64,000 nt of DNA from Perognathus longimembris pacificus (taxonomy: Eukaryota > Chordata > Mammalia > Rodentia > Heteromyidae), in assembly GCF_023159225.1 (NCBI RefSeq), contig NC_063188.1, forward strand, positions 29,463,475-29,527,474, written 5' to 3'. Below the pieces are notes generated by a model, which saw nothing but the letters and a program-made list of their open reading frames with translations, was not told the origin of the DNA and did no database searches. Positions within the stretch are counted from its first letter, which is position 1, and each line of letters begins with the position of its first letter. Positions 11,096 through 23,849 of this stretch are shown here, piece after piece. Both the position numbers and the translations under genes were made by a program.

Positions 11096-13897
11096 CAAAT
11101 AAGTTATAATAAGTACAGTGTTTTTACTCTTATCTGCTGATGAGCCTGCTTGCTAATTCACATACCATCAAATTCAAATCCATGCATATTAGTGAACTTT
11201 TTTCTTATGTTTTTAATTTAAAAATAGAAGTGATGTATTAACCCTAAGAGCTTTAAGAAAATTCACATGAGGGAAAGAATTCTCTGTCAACCAATATAAA
11301 TAACATATAATTTGATGAGTTGGGGTGGCTTAAATAAAATAAATATTTCACCTTTATTATTATTTTGCTACATGCACAAATCTGTGGTTTCTACAATTTG
11401 ATTATTCTGGTGATTTGTTTCTAAGGGTTGGTGAAAAAAACTTAAAACCATTTTTTTCTTACTAGTTATCTTTTAAATCCATGTTGTTATGGTTTTAAAA
11501 ATTTGGTTTCATACCTAATCACTTTTGCTTACCTATCATTACTCTGAGTATTTCACTTTGCCCTTAATCTCTTTAGGATTAGAGCTCAACTTTCCAATCT
11601 ACCTACTAATGTTCTATAACCAGAATGATATCTATTATTTTTATATCTATTGTTTTTAAAGTGTCCTAATACTAAACTACATATCAAAAAAGAGCACAAG
11701 GGTCAATGTTATTACATTTTCTTTCAAAGTTTCAAAATCACTTATTATAATTGTGACCTTTTGTAGTGTCTGTCTAAATTCTTCTGTCTTACCAAATTTT
11801 TCTGTAATAAATAGTGCCTTAATAAGAAGTGTCCCCAAAAACTTTTTGTGTAGGGAATTATAATTTAAGAAAAGATGAGTCCATTTTTAACTCTAGGAGA
11901 GAGGAAAAGTGGGTTTCCTCCACTCAATTAGCTTTTTGGTTATATTATATGCTAACTTGACATAAAACAGATTATCAGAGAAACTTCTTATTTATGTACA
12001 TATGCATGGGAGATTTGAAGAAGAGCAAATTATGGAAGCATCTACAACATCTTGAGCTACAAAAAGGCATAGGGGCTTGAGATCTCTGAGGGGTGGTAAA
12101 GGCAGGTTCTATGTGGTTAAAGGGTGACTAAACATTTCCATGAATATAAGAAATATCGTCAGGATATTAACATTTTTCTAGAGAAGCTCTATTTTGTTTA
12201 TTAATGAAAAATTATTCTATAGATATAATTTTCTATTGCTATATGGCCAATTTCCAGAGTTTCTGTTTAGTCTGAAAAATAAATAGCTCAAAATATGACA
12301 AGAAAAATATATTCTTGGGGGTTATATTCTGGTTTCCCATAACATTATGGAGGTAACATGTTCTGAGCCCAAATATAACATAATATTGTCGATTCATCTC
12401 TCTCCAATGTCCCCAGTAGGTAGATACCAACTAGCATATTTATTTTGCAGAATAGTGAAGAAGTTCAAAATTTGTGAAGGTCATGTAGCCAGTAAATATT
12501 AAAACTAACATTTGAATTTAGCCCCATCAGAGCTAATGGTATGCTTCTACTTCCTCATTATTTTACTCAGGCTAAGTGCTTATTTCTCCACAGATAATTG
12601 TTTTTCTGGCAGTGAGGCAGTCAACAGGTTGTTGTTTTTTAACATAAATGTATACTTTGCCATTGTATGTTTTTTCTAATGAGCATATTACAAATATTGA
12701 AAGACCCAAATCTTTCTAGAAGTTAGTCATGATTATAGAAAATAATTAATTGACAATTATTAGCTAAAGTTCAAATATAACCATTTTTAATATAGACAAA
12801 AATGGAATATTGCTACATTTTCAGTAAGGACGATGAAATTCACTGGTAGTCAGATTTTTGAGTTGGCAATCTATTTCAAAAACAGCTTCCTAGAATGTGC
12901 ACTGAACAGAGGTATTTCTCTATGAAATGTAATTCCTTTTCTAATGTGAGTATCTTAGTGTGGACTTAGTCTTTAAAATTATTGATATATAAATCAATCA
13001 ATTTCCCATATTTTTACACAATCATCACATTATTACTTTGATATCCCTTATTTTCAAGTCATTGAAAAATAGTTTCACCAGTCATCCACATGATGCTTGA
13101 TACGCTTGAAATTTCACTAACAATTCTATACCTTTACCTTATCACTAATCATAATTACAGCTATATCCCTGTCACAGGCATCTGTAAGCAAAGCAGGTTG
13201 TTGAAAGCAAATCAGTTCACAGCTGGTCTGAATATACATAACAGATTCAGATAAAATTTATGGATTATACCAATCATAAGCAATCTAAACAGTTTATTAT
13301 AAGTCTAAACAAAAATAAAAGATAATGCAAGTGAATGTAAATCAAAAATCTAAAATGAAATGTAAAGGCTTTCCTAGTGAATATATAAAACATTAGTCAT
13401 TATGCTACATATGTAAAGCAGAAAATAACTAAAATATTATGAAAGTGCCAGGAGACTAAATGAGATAAATGTGGGTGTAATATAAGATCTTAAAAATCCC
13501 AGAAGGCTGAAGATATAAATGCCACAACAGCCTATAATCATCCAAACCTTTTATTCAATTTAACCTTTCCAGCTTTGTTTTCTTGACTTTGCCAACATAG
13601 AAATTGGAGCAATTGTGGAACATATTTTTGAATAATTTTATGAATAATTTTAGAACTAAAAGGACTTTGACAATAGTGCATTCCTCCAGTTCAATGACAA
13701 TTATGAACCTGATTGAATCACATAAAAATCAGTGGCTTAACTGTTCAGATCTAGATTCCCTGACATTCAGGTCAGTACCCCCTTGGTGATGCTCTTCCAT
13801 CCTTCATCAGTACTGTGTCTGAAAAGGTATATTAAATGTATAAAACTACTATATGCAGGGAAATAATATTCCAATTTCTGTAGCTAAAATATCAGCT
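11096..13897. other. AT-rich unique sequence
   Basis: No gene or young repeat found. A MIR relic lies inside it and is listed separately. Confidence 0.4.
12430..12545 (-). repeat. Possible MIR relic
   Basis: 'gaaggtcatgtagccagtaa' followed by 'catttgaatttagcccc' matches the order of the reverse-complement MIR core (aaggtcacacagctagtaa ... atttgaaccca). Diverged. Confidence 0.45.
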
Positions 13898-13912
13898 AAA
13901 AATCAGACAACT

Positions 13913-14130
13913 GGGGCTGGGGATATGGCCTAGTGGCAAGAGTTCCTGCTTCATATACATGAGGCCCTGGGTTCGATTCCCCAGCACCACATACACAGAA
14001 AATGGCCAGAAGGGGCTCTGTGGCTCAGGTGGCAGAGTGCTAGCCTTGAGCGGGAAGAAGCCAGGGACAGTGCTCAGGCCCTGAGTCCAAGGCCCAGGAC
14101 TGGCCAAAAAAAAAAAAAAGAAAAAGAAAA
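13913..14130 (+). mobile_element. Full-length dimeric ID-like SINE
   Basis: Complete element starting GGGGCTGGGG, with a mixed A-rich tail. The 15-bp target-site duplication 'aaaaatcagacaact' lies at 13898-13912 and 14131-14145. It combines the left-unit variant TATACATGAGGCCCTGGG with the right-unit variant GAGCGGGAAG, so it looks recombinant between the two local subfamilies. Confidence 0.96.
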
Positions 14131-14145
14131 AAAAATCAGACAACT

Positions 14146-14683
14146 GAAAGTCTACAATGATGATACTATTCCAGTACAATTTGACAACCAAGCAGTGATT
14201 CTAGGAAAACAAAATGAGGACCATTCATTTGGGAAGGACAATGATTCTACTCATAGTCAAATATGACTTAGCTCTCAAAAAGCAATGGTGAAAGTCACTG
14301 CACATTTAAAAGCAGAAAGTGTAGGAAAAAGGAAGTTCTAGATCACCTAGCCTAAGAATAGCTGAAGGTAATTCCTATAATAAAAGGACAAAAGTTTGTT
14401 AAAAGTCAGTGTATGAACAAAAATATGAATGTGTAGGTTGCAAGTGTAATATAGATATAGAATTTTAAATTTATATATTACACACTTATGTGTTACAAAT
14501 AATAAAGAATGCTGAATGCTTTTATGATATTAACTTTGAAAATTCAAAGTGAGAAATTACTTGAAGAATATAATTTTCAAGATTATATAACATTTCAATA
14601 ATGATGAGTATACATATTAAGGAAATAATCAATAATTTATATATCTAGCTACCAATAAATCCTCCATTAGTCCCAGAAAGATT
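14146..14683. other. AT-rich sequence, nothing identified
   Basis: No gene or repeat recognised. Confidence 0.4.
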
Positions 14684-14689
14684 AATGAG

Positions 14690-15252
14690 TGCCAGGCTCA
14701 GGTCGCCTCCCCTGGCGCGGGGATTCAGGCTCTGCTCTACTCTAACAGCTCCCTTTCTCACCCTCTCCCCTGGTCACCCGACCCGCAGGTAAGGCCAGGG
14801 TGGAGTGGGGGGCTCAGGAAAGACCTCAGGTGCACGGGGCCGTACGAGATCGCTTTACCCACCTCCTTACCCGTAAAGAAAACCAGGCGTGCGCGGATCT
14901 CGGAGACGCTTCGTGAGCAATCTGATTTATTAGGGCATGGCAAAGGCTAATGGTAGGAAGGGACGAGAGAAGGGTGATCAGCCAGAATGCTGATAGGATG
15001 GCGAGCTTGCCATAGGACCCCCTCATGAGCTAACGTCACTTGGAAAGCACCACACCAGGGGTGAAAACCCGCGAGACTGGGGGCACATGAGCTGGCGAGA
15101 ATGTTGGGGGCTGTTCGCAAAGCCGGTTCTTCTGGTTCCAGACCCAGAGAAATGTGGCCTGCTTCTGCACTCCCCAGGGCTGGGGGAAGGGCAGCGTCTC
15201 AGGCGCGCTCTCCAATGCCCTTCCCCCTCAAGGCCAAGGGTGAACCCCAACA
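14690..15252 (-). mobile_element. Solo LTR, class II (ERVK/IAP-like) endogenous retrovirus
   Basis: A 563-bp GC-rich island in AT-rich DNA. On the plus strand it starts TG and ends CA, and is flanked by the 6-bp direct repeat AATGAG (14684-14689 and 15253-15258). A 6-bp duplication is typical of class II ERVs. AATAAA at 14931-14926 on the minus strand sets the orientation, with U3 on the high-coordinate side. No internal region or second LTR is present, so the element was reduced by LTR-LTR recombination. The ORFs inside it are not genes. Confidence 0.85.
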
Positions 15253-15258
15253 AATGAG

Positions 15259-16022
15259 GATTTTTTAACAATATATAAAGGAGGGAAAGTGTCAATTTTG
15301 CACAAAAAGTTCAAAGTATAGACAAACTAGCAAAAGATTAAATGATGCCAGATGAGACTATCTTCTTCATTCCAATAAGAATAAATGTTTAACAAATTAA
15401 AGTTATATTTATGAACATAAAATATAGTTCTAAATTAAAACATTAGAGGATACGCAGTGTATTTAAAAAGTGGCTATAATTAAATTTAGTTTCTTGTGAA
15501 AATAAAAAATGTACCACCTTTAATCACTACGTTAACAGATGAAGAAGGAAATTAGGTGTCTCAGTTGATACAAATAATTGACTGCATTATGCAACTTTCC
15601 ATGATTAAGTAAACATCTTATGAAACTAAAAAAATGCAGGAGATTGAAGGGACAAATCAAACTGTGTAACTCATTATAAAGTCTAAATCAAAGTTTAAGA
15701 AAATGATCACGAGTAAATGGATACTTGAAAGGAAGACAGTGGAGCAAAGGTTATGGGGATAGATGAGTGACTAGAAGAAGGAGAGCACAATATAGTAAAA
15801 AAATATTCTATTTATATCTTACAAAATTGAGAAAAGTGTGGAAAGGGGGTAGATTGGGAACGATGAGAAAGAATAATAAAAGGCATGATATTGGCTAAGT
15901 CGCATTTTTTACTCAAACTGCTTGTTGAATAGCAACTCCTTTATACAATTACTCAAAGATTATGTATATTATCATTTTTAGAATAAAAAGTATAGGTACC
16001 TTATAAAAAAGTAACATTTATA
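15259..16022. other. AT-rich sequence, nothing identified
   Basis: No gene or repeat recognised. Confidence 0.4.
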
Positions 16023-16548
16023 TGTAAAACATTTTTTTTAATTTTTTACTATCAGAATAATGTACAGAGAGGTTACAGTTTCATAAATTAGGCATTGGAT
16101 ACATTTCTTGTACTGTTTGTTACCTGCTCCTTCATTCCCACCTTCCCCCTCCCCCTTTCCCTTCCCCCCCCCCATGAATTGTTCAGTTCATTTACACCAA
16201 AGAGTTTTGTAAGTATTGTTTTTGTAGTTGTTTGCCTTTTTTTTACTCTGTGTCTCTCAATTTTGGTATTCCCTTTCAATTTCATAGTTCTAATACCATA
16301 TACACGGTTTCCAATATACTCAGATAAAATACAGAGATAGTGCAGGTACAACCACAGGAAGGGGATCAAAGAAGATCATCAATAATAGAAGCTTCAGTTA
16401 CACATAGCACGTTAAAAGTAGTTACAACAGATATATAATAATTGTTTCCATAACATGGAGTTCATTTCACTTAGCATCATCTTATGTGTTCATAAGGGTA
16501 TAGCTATTGGGCTCCTGTGATCGTCTTCTGTGACTTGACTAACCTGTG

Positions 16549-19500
16549 CTAATTATTCCCTATAAGGAAGACCATAGAGTCCATGTTTCTTTGGGTCTGG
16601 CTCACTTCACTTAGCATAATTTTTTCCAAGTCCTTCCATTTCCTTACAAATGGGGCAATGTCATTCTTTCTCATAGAGGCATAAAACTCCATTGTGTACA
16701 TGTACATTTTCCCGATCCATTCATCTACTGAAGGGCATCTAGGTTGGTTCCAGATTCTAGCAATGACAAATTGTGCTGCGATGAACATTGTTGTACAGGT
16801 GGCTTTAGTGTGATTTTGTTTGTGGTCTTTTGGATAGATACCCAAAAGTGGGGCTGCTGGGTCATAGGGGAGCTCTATGTTTAGCCTTCTGAGGAATCTC
16901 CATACAAGAGTGGCTGAACCAGTTTACATTCACACCAACAATAAAGTAGGGTTTCCTTTTGGCCACATCCCCTCCACAGTTGTTATTGTTAGTTTTCTTG
17001 ACATAGGACATTCTTACTGGGGTGAGATGGAATCTCAATGTTGTTTTGATTTGCATTTCTTTTATGGCCAGTGATGTAGAGCACTTTTTCATATGTCTCT
17101 TGGCCCTTATAATTTCCTCCTCAGCAGAGAAGTATCTTTTTAAGTTTTTAGCCCACTAGTTGAGGAGGCTGTTGGTTCTTTGCGGTTTTGATTTGGAGGA
17201 ATTTAATTTATTGAGTTCTGCATATATTTTAGATATGAGGCCTTTGTCTGTTGAATGACCGGTAAAGATCTTATCCCAATCTGTGCGCTTTCTGTTTATC
17301 TTGCGAGCTATGTCCTTTGCCATGTAGGAGCTCTGCAGTTTGATGCAGTCCCATTTGTCCAACCTTTCTTTGATTTGTAGCCTTTGGGTCTTTGTTCAGG
17401 AAGTTCCGTCCTGAGCCAAGGAGCCCAAGTGTTTCTCCTACTACTTCCTTTAGTGGTTTCAGGGTGTCTGTTTTGATTTCGAGGTCTTTGATCTATTTGG
17501 AATTGATTTTGGTGCAGGGTGATATATAAGGATCTAGTTTTAGTTTCTTGCATGTGTTGAACCAGTTTTTCCAGCAACATTCGTTAAAGAGGCTATCTTC
17601 CTGCCAGACTATTATTTTATCTCCGTTATCAAAGATTAAATAGGCGTAGTTCATTGGGTTCATTTCTGGGTCTTCAATTCTGTTCCATTGGTCTTCAGGC
17701 CTGTTCCAGTGCCAATACCAAGCTGTTTTTATTACTATAGCTTTATAATACAGCTTGAAGTTTAGTATTATAATTCCACCAGCACTGTTCTTTCTGCTTA
17801 GGATTGTTTTTTTTTTTTTTTTTTTTTTTGCCAGTCCTGGGCCTTGGAATCAGGGCCCGAGCACCTTCCCTGGCTTCTTCCCGCTCAAGGCTAGCACTCT
17901 GCCACTTGAGCCACAGCGCCGCTTCTGGCCGTTTTCTGTATATGTGGTGCTGGGGAATCGAACCTAGGGCCTCGTGTATCCAAGGCAGGCACTCTTGCCA
18001 CTAAGCTATATCCCCAGCCCCTTAGGATTGTTTTTGCTATTATGAATTTTTTTATAGTTCCATATGAATGTCAGGATTGCTTCCTCTATTTCATTAAAAA
18101 ATGGTGATGGGATATTAATGGGTATTGCATTGTATTTGTAGATAGCCTTTGGAAATATTTCCAATTTAATTATATTAATCCTCTCAATCCAGGAGCATGG
18201 GAGGTTTTTCCATTTCCTTAGTTCTGACTTAATTTCATTTTTCGTTTTTGAAGTTCTCATCATAGAGGTGTTTCACTTCTTTGGTTAAGGTTATTCCTAG
18301 GTATTTTATGTTTTTTGAGGCTATTGCAAAAGGAGTTGCTTTCCTGATTTCAGCCTCAGTCTTTGGGTCCTTAGCATAGAGAAAGGCCATTGATTTTTGA
18401 GTGTTTATTTTATATCCTGCCACTTTGCCAAAGTTTTGGAACAGCTCTAGTAGCTTAGGGGTAGAGTCTATGGTGTTCTTTAGGGATAAGATCATGTCAT
18501 CTGCGAAGAGAGAAAGTTTAACTTCATCTTTTCCTATTTGGATCCCCTTTATATTTTCTTCTTGCCTTATTGCTCTGGCTAGGAATTCTAGTACTATGTT
18601 GAAGAGAAGGGGAAAGAGTAGACATCCCTGTCTTGTTCCTGATTTTAAAGGAAATGGTTTTAGTTTTTCACCATTTAGAGTTATGCTTGCTGTTGGTTTG
18701 TGATAAACTGCCTTGATTATATTCAGGAATGTTCCCTGGAATCCCGGTTTTTCCAGGGCTTTTATCATGAATGAGTGCTGGATTATATTGAACTTTTTTT
18801 CCGCATCCAGTGATATAATCATGTGGTTCTTTACCTTGCTCCAGTTGATGTGGTGGATTACATTAATTGACTTGCGTATATTGAACAAAATTTGCATCCC
18901 TGGGATGAATCCAGTTTGATCATGGTGTATGATTTTTTTTTGATGACCTGTTGAAGTCGATTGGCCAGAATTTTGTTGAGAAATTTTGCGTCTATATTCT
19001 TCAGAGAAATCGGTCTATAGTCCTCTTTCCGTGATGAGTCCCTGCCTGGTTTTGGGATGAGGGTTATACTGGCTTCATAGAATGTGTCTGGTATTGAACA
19101 TTCTCTTTCAATTTCATTGAAGAGTTTGAGAAATATTGGTGTGAATTCTGTTTTGAAGGCCTTGCAGAATTCTGCAGTGAATCCATCTGGACTGGGGCTT
19201 TTCTTGGATGGGAGATCACTTATTGCCGTTTCTATTTTAATACTGGATATGGGTCTGTGTAGAAGGTTTAAATCTTCATGGTTGAGTTTGGGGATATGAA
19301 TTTTTTTCTAGAAAATTATCCATTTCTTCCAAGTTCTCCAATTTGTTGGCATAAAGGTTTGCAAGATAGTCCCTTATTATGTTCTGAATTGTGGTTGTTT
19401 CTGTGGTGATGTTACCTATTTCATCTCTTATCTTGTTTATTTGAGTGTGCTGCCTTCGATTTTTGGTCAGGTTTGCTAGGGGTCTGTCTACCTTGTTGAT

Positions 19501-20606
19501 TTTTTCAAAGAACCAACTCTTTGTTTTGTTGGTTGTTTCGATGGGTGTTTTTTTTTTGTCTCTAGTTGATTTAATTCTGATTTGATTTCAATAATTTGAT
19601 TCCGTCTATAGACTTGGGGTTTGGCTTATTCTCTTTCAAGGAAATTAAGGTGCTTCCTTAAATTACTGAGTTGCTGTTTCTCCAGTTTGTTGGTGTATGC
19701 ACTCAAAGATATAAGTTTTCCTCTGAGTAATTCCTATGCTGTGTCCCAAAGGAGCCGGTACTTTGTGTCCTCATCTTGGTTGAATTCCATAAATATTTGA
19801 ACTTCTGTTTTGATTTCTTCAATGACCCACTGATGGTTCAGCACTGTGTGGTTCAGTCTCCATGAGTTGTAGGATTTTCTCTGGTGGCTGTTTGAGTTGA
19901 GCTCTAATTGTATTCCATTGTGGTCTGAGAGAATGCAGGGAATGGTTTTGATACTTCTGAATTTGTACAGATTTTCTTTGTGCCCTAAGATGTGATCTAT
20001 TTTGGAGAATGTTCCATGTGCTGCTGAGAAGAATGTGAATTCTGTTGTTGCTAGGTGTAATATTCTGTAGATGTTGATTAAGTCTATTTTTTCTATGCAA
20101 TTGTTTAGTTCTATGGTTTCTTTGTTTACTTTTTGGCGTGTTGATCTGTCCATAGGTGACAGTGGAATATTTAAGTCCCCAACTATCAATGTGTTTGGCT
20201 CTATGAGTATTTTTAGAGTCAGTAGTGTTTGTTTGAAGTATTTGGGAGCTCCTGTATTTGGTGTATAGATATTTAGGATGGTTATATCGTCCTGGAGAGA
20301 TCCCTTTATTAGTACGTAGAAACCTTCTTTATCTCTTCTTACCTTTTTGAATATGAAGTCAATTTTGTCTGATACTAGGATTGCAACTCTGGCCTGCTTA
20401 TGGGGGCCATTTGCTTGGTAGATTTGAGTCCAGTCTTTCCATTTTAGAAGATGTTTACTTTTACTGGATAGATGTGTCTCTTGGAGGCAGTAGAAAGACG
20501 GATCTTGATTTTTGATCCAACTTATGAGCCTATGTCATATGATTGGAGAATTAAGTCCATTAATGTTGAGAGTTAGGACTGAGAGATGATCCTTTGTTCT
20601 TTTCAT
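16549..20606 (-). pseudogene. L1 ORF2 (endonuclease-reverse transcriptase), broken
   Basis: Reads from the ATG at 20606 to the terminal LIGNN at 16549. The endonuclease part shows GDLNIPLSP and SDHN (20189-19734). The reverse transcriptase core FADDMILS is intact within 18897-18235. The C-terminal part (17092-16549) carries the usual [13 protein letters not shown] stretch. Several frameshifts and stops separate these blocks, and a SINE sits at 17812-18021. It would have copied L1 RNA at nicked TT/AAAA targets. Confidence 0.93.
17812..18021 (-). mobile_element. Dimeric ID-like SINE inserted in L1 ORF2
   Basis: Same strand as the host L1. TSD 'ttaggattgttttt' at 17798-17811 and again from 18022. 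It carries the GGATACAC/CCTAGG and GAGCGGGAAG variants. The SINE is younger than the L1 insertion. Confidence 0.95.
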
Positions 20607-20658
20607 TATCACTATCTTTTTTAAAGCTCTGTCTTCCCATTTCTTGATCTGATATTTA

Positions 20659-21755
20659 CTATTTAGGGTTCATTTCTCTGTCTGTATTGGGATCTTGATT
20701 ATTTTCCCTGTATAGTACATCTTTGAGGAGTTTCTGTAAAGCTGGTTTGGTGGAGATATATTGTTTTAGTTTTTCCTTACTGTGGAAGACTTTTATTTGA
20801 CCTTTGGCTATGAATGAAAGTTTAGCTGGGTACAGTATTCTTGGTTGATAGTTATTTTTATATAGGGTTTGGCATACCTCATTCCTGGCTCTCCTTGCTT
20901 TCATGGTCTCTGCTGAGATGTCTGGGGTAATTCTGATTGCTTTTCCTTTATATGGGATTGTTTTCTTCTCCCTAACAGCTTTAAGGATTCTTTCTTTAGA
21001 CTCTATTGATTCTGTTTTTATCACAATGTGTCGTGGGATGTCCTGTGCTGGTCTGGTCAGTTTGGGGTTCTAAATGCTTCTTGTATCTGTATAGGCCTAT
21101 CCTTCTGGATTTTTGGGAAGTTCTCCACTAATATTCTGTTAAATAGGTTGCCTAGCCCATTAACTTCTTTCTCCAGGGTTTCGTCAATACCTATTAGTCC
21201 GATATTGGGCTTCCTGATTGTGTCTTGGAGCTCCTGGAGTGACCTGTTTTGTCGAATGGATTGGGTTTGTATTGCTTTTTGATCTTTCTCCATAGATTCT
21301 AGGGAATCTTCAGCCCCTGAGATTTGATCCTCTGCTTCAGTTAGTCGGGACTCTATGCTAGCTACTTGATTTTGAATCTCTTTTCCTTCTGACTGGTCTT
21401 TCCTGATGATTTCCACGTCATCTCTTAGGTCCTGCATGGACTTCTTTACTTTAACTTCATTACTTTGGTTTTGAGTGCTGTCTCTCAAATCTTTTAGCTG
21501 GGTAGCTATCTTTTCATTTGACTCTTGAATTTCATTCATCTTTCTATTTGTCAAGGCCATGAAATCCTCTATTACTTTATGGAAGGATTGTTGTATTGAT
21601 TCAAGCTTTTCATTTATCATGTTTATCAGTAGACTTTGTAGAACATTTTGAGGGTTCTCTTCTATGTCTTTGATTGTCTGCTCTGCTTCCTGCTTGTTTT
21701 GAGTGGGAGATAAGACTCCATTGTTTGCCATCTTCCTTGTGTTTCTTCTGCCCAT
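20659..21755 (-). pseudogene. L1 ORF1 (RNA-binding protein), broken
   Basis: The probable start is MGRRNT at 21755; an upstream in-frame ATG at 21797 also exists. The N-terminal half is heptad-rich coiled coil (about residues 20-170), followed by the RRM-like part with RKPNIGLIGI and the C-terminal domain with YPAKLSFIAKGQIK. A TGA stop at 21059-21057 and a missing base near 21033 split the frame. ORF1p normally trimerises and coats L1 RNA. Confidence 0.92.
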
Positions 21756-23728
21756 TTGGATTGGGAATGCCAATCTACAAGCCCCTGTGAGCACCATTTA
21801 AGACCCAAAGCAGACCTTACCAAGCACTCTTGTGTAAATCTTAGAAGCTCACTATTATATACAAACACCTTGTATACCTGTATATAAAATTAGATTTGGT
21901 GTTCCGAAAGAATACAATTTCAATATAACAACCAATCCTGAGCCCTGTATTCAGTAGTTACTTATTTACTATTACAATCCTATGAGAAATTCTTGTTCTC
22001 ATATTAAGTTCTTTTTGGACTAGCTTTCTCTATGAACCCCTTTGACTCACTCGGGTTAAGCAGGGTTACCCTCTGTCCAATAACCAGGAGTCAATGGAAT
22101 CTGGAGGTCCTTGTAAGTCAGGAGGGTAAGTTAGAGGTAGTAAAGAGAATAGAGTAAAATGTATGGGGGGTAATGATTTTGGTTTAGTTTCGGTGATGTG
22201 GAAATGTGGAGGAGAGTAGAATCAGTAGAAAGATATAGGTTAAAATGATAGACAATGGAGAGTTAGCAGTAAAGAGTGGAGGTGTTATTCATAGGAAAGT
22301 AGTTTTTAAAGAAAGAGAATGCAAAGAGAGAAATAAAGTAAAAATACTGGAATACAGATGCACAAAACAGAGAAAAATTAATTTTAAAAATAAAAAGAAA
22401 AAAAAAAAACAGAAAAACAAGCAACCAAAAAAAAACTTGATAGAACAAACAGGTAAAAATGGAAAACAAAAAAACCCAGCTAGGTTTCAGAAATTTTTTT
22501 AAAAAATGAATAAAAATATAAAAAGAAAGCTTAAAAAATGTTTGAGAAAAAAAATGGAGTCTTCCTTGTTTGGGTGGGCTTTCTACAGTCTCTGGTTTCC
22601 TTGTGATGGTCTGCAGTCTATTTTCACACTTGGCTGGTTTGACTTGCTTTCAGTTCACAGGGGGTGGATCTGCTCTGACCCTCTTCCCCTGTTAGAGAAA
22701 TCCTGGGTTTCTGTGGTTCCCACAGCTTTCAGGTAAGATTTGCATGTCCTCTGTAGATGGGGGATGTGAACATTCTTGGGAACCATGGCTTCTCCTGTCT
22801 GCTGTGGGGCCTTTAATGCCTGGCTTTGAATAGCCTGTGGACTCAGCAGGGTGGGGGGCCTCTGGCCTGGTTTACCTGGCTGAGAGTTGTTTGCCTGCAG
22901 GAGATTCCTCCCTCCTGGTCGGGGCAGCCTCCTGGGCAGAGCTGGGTATGGAATTCAGCTCCGTTTTAGGCTGGGAATTGGGCTTCCTCTGTGATGGGAC
23001 AGATTATCTGTCTCAGAACTGTTTGTTCTTCCGTGTGGCTGTTCTGTGCCATCGGTAGCTGCTCGCTGCTTTCTCTTTTAATTTAGGATTTCTGGCGGGC
23101 AGGGTGGGGCACCTCTAGCTGAGCCGAGGCCCAGGACAAGCCCCCCGCCTGGGCAGGGGTTGTTCTCCTGGGCGGAGCTGGCTCTCACTGGTCGGTCCCT
23201 CTTGCCCTTCTCAAAGATGGCCGCTTTGTCCTCACTTTCCTCAGGCCTGCTTTAGTTCCAGTCTGGTCTGACCCTATGCCAGTGTCAAAGATGGCGCTTT
23301 GCTCTGGTGGTGGGGAAAGGGCTGCCTCCCAGTAGCTGCTCTATGGGTGCAAGTGAGAGTGTCTTTTGTGGGGTACTCATGCTTTCTCTGCAATTTCAGC
23401 CTTTCCGTGCTCAGCCTGTGATCCGTGTCTGTCTGCCGCGGTCTGGAGGATTTCTCCCTGGTCTTGGTTGAGTGCTTTAGCTGCGCGGAGTTTGGGGCAC
23501 TGTGCTGGCACTGGCACTGGCGTGGTGGTGGGACACCGCCTGGAGCTCAAATCTGTGTTTTCAGACCAGCAAAGTCGATTTTTCCTTCCTGGTCAGAATC
23601 CCTCTACTGTTATAACTTACTCTGGCTGTCTTTCTAGGAGTAAAAGTTTCTATGGGGTGGGAAAACTGCCATGTCAGAGGGAGCTCAGCTAGGGCTCTGC
23701 TGCTCCTCCGCTGTCTTCCCGGAAGTCC
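21756..23728 (-). promoter_or_regulatory. L1 5'UTR / internal promoter region
   Basis: About 1.97 kb between the 5' end and ORF1. The first 1.1 kb is GC-richer with several CpGs; the ORF1-proximal 0.75 kb is A-rich on plus. It would hold the internal RNA polymerase II promoter of the element. ORFs at 22506-23692 in this region are not genes. Confidence 0.75.
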
Positions 23729-23749
23729 TGTAAAACATTTAAAGTAATT

Positions 23750-23846
23750 ATTATTTTTTATTTTTTACCAGTCCTGGGGCATGGACCCAGGGCCTAAGCA
23801 CTGTCCCTGGCTTCTTTTTGCTCAAGGCTAACACTCTACCACTTGA
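23750..23846 (-). mobile_element. 3'-half fragment of an ID-like SINE
   Basis: Starts with a T-rich tail, then 'ccagtcctggggcatggac' and 'ctcaaggctaacactctacc'. The left tRNA-like unit is missing. Confidence 0.8.
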
Positions 23847-23849
23847 TGT

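Larger units (their letters stand above)
16035..23728 (-). mobile_element. Full-length L1 LINE (dead), with long 5'UTR
   Basis: The boundaries are fixed by the 12-bp target-site duplication 'tgtaaaacattt' at 16023-16034 and 23729-23740. In minus orientation it has a roughly 1.97-kb 5'UTR (GC-rich 23728 to about 22560, then AT-rich), ORF1 (21755-20659), ORF2 (20606-16549) and a 3'UTR with a G-rich run (C-rich on plus, about 16145-16175). A SINE interrupts ORF2. Without the SINE it is about 7.5 kb. Stops and frameshifts in both ORFs mean it cannot move on its own. Confidence 0.96.

Noticed and set aside
14758..15295. Arg/Pro/Ser-rich minus ORFs in a GC-rich island
   Set aside because: They lie within or overlap a solo LTR delimited by a 6-bp duplication; not protein genes or a CpG-island promoter of a host gene.
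22506..23692. Trp/Cys-rich ORFs of 70-108 codons
   Set aside because: They lie antisense in the 5'UTR of the minus-strand L1, with a matching stretch in the plus-strand L1 at 32066-32464.
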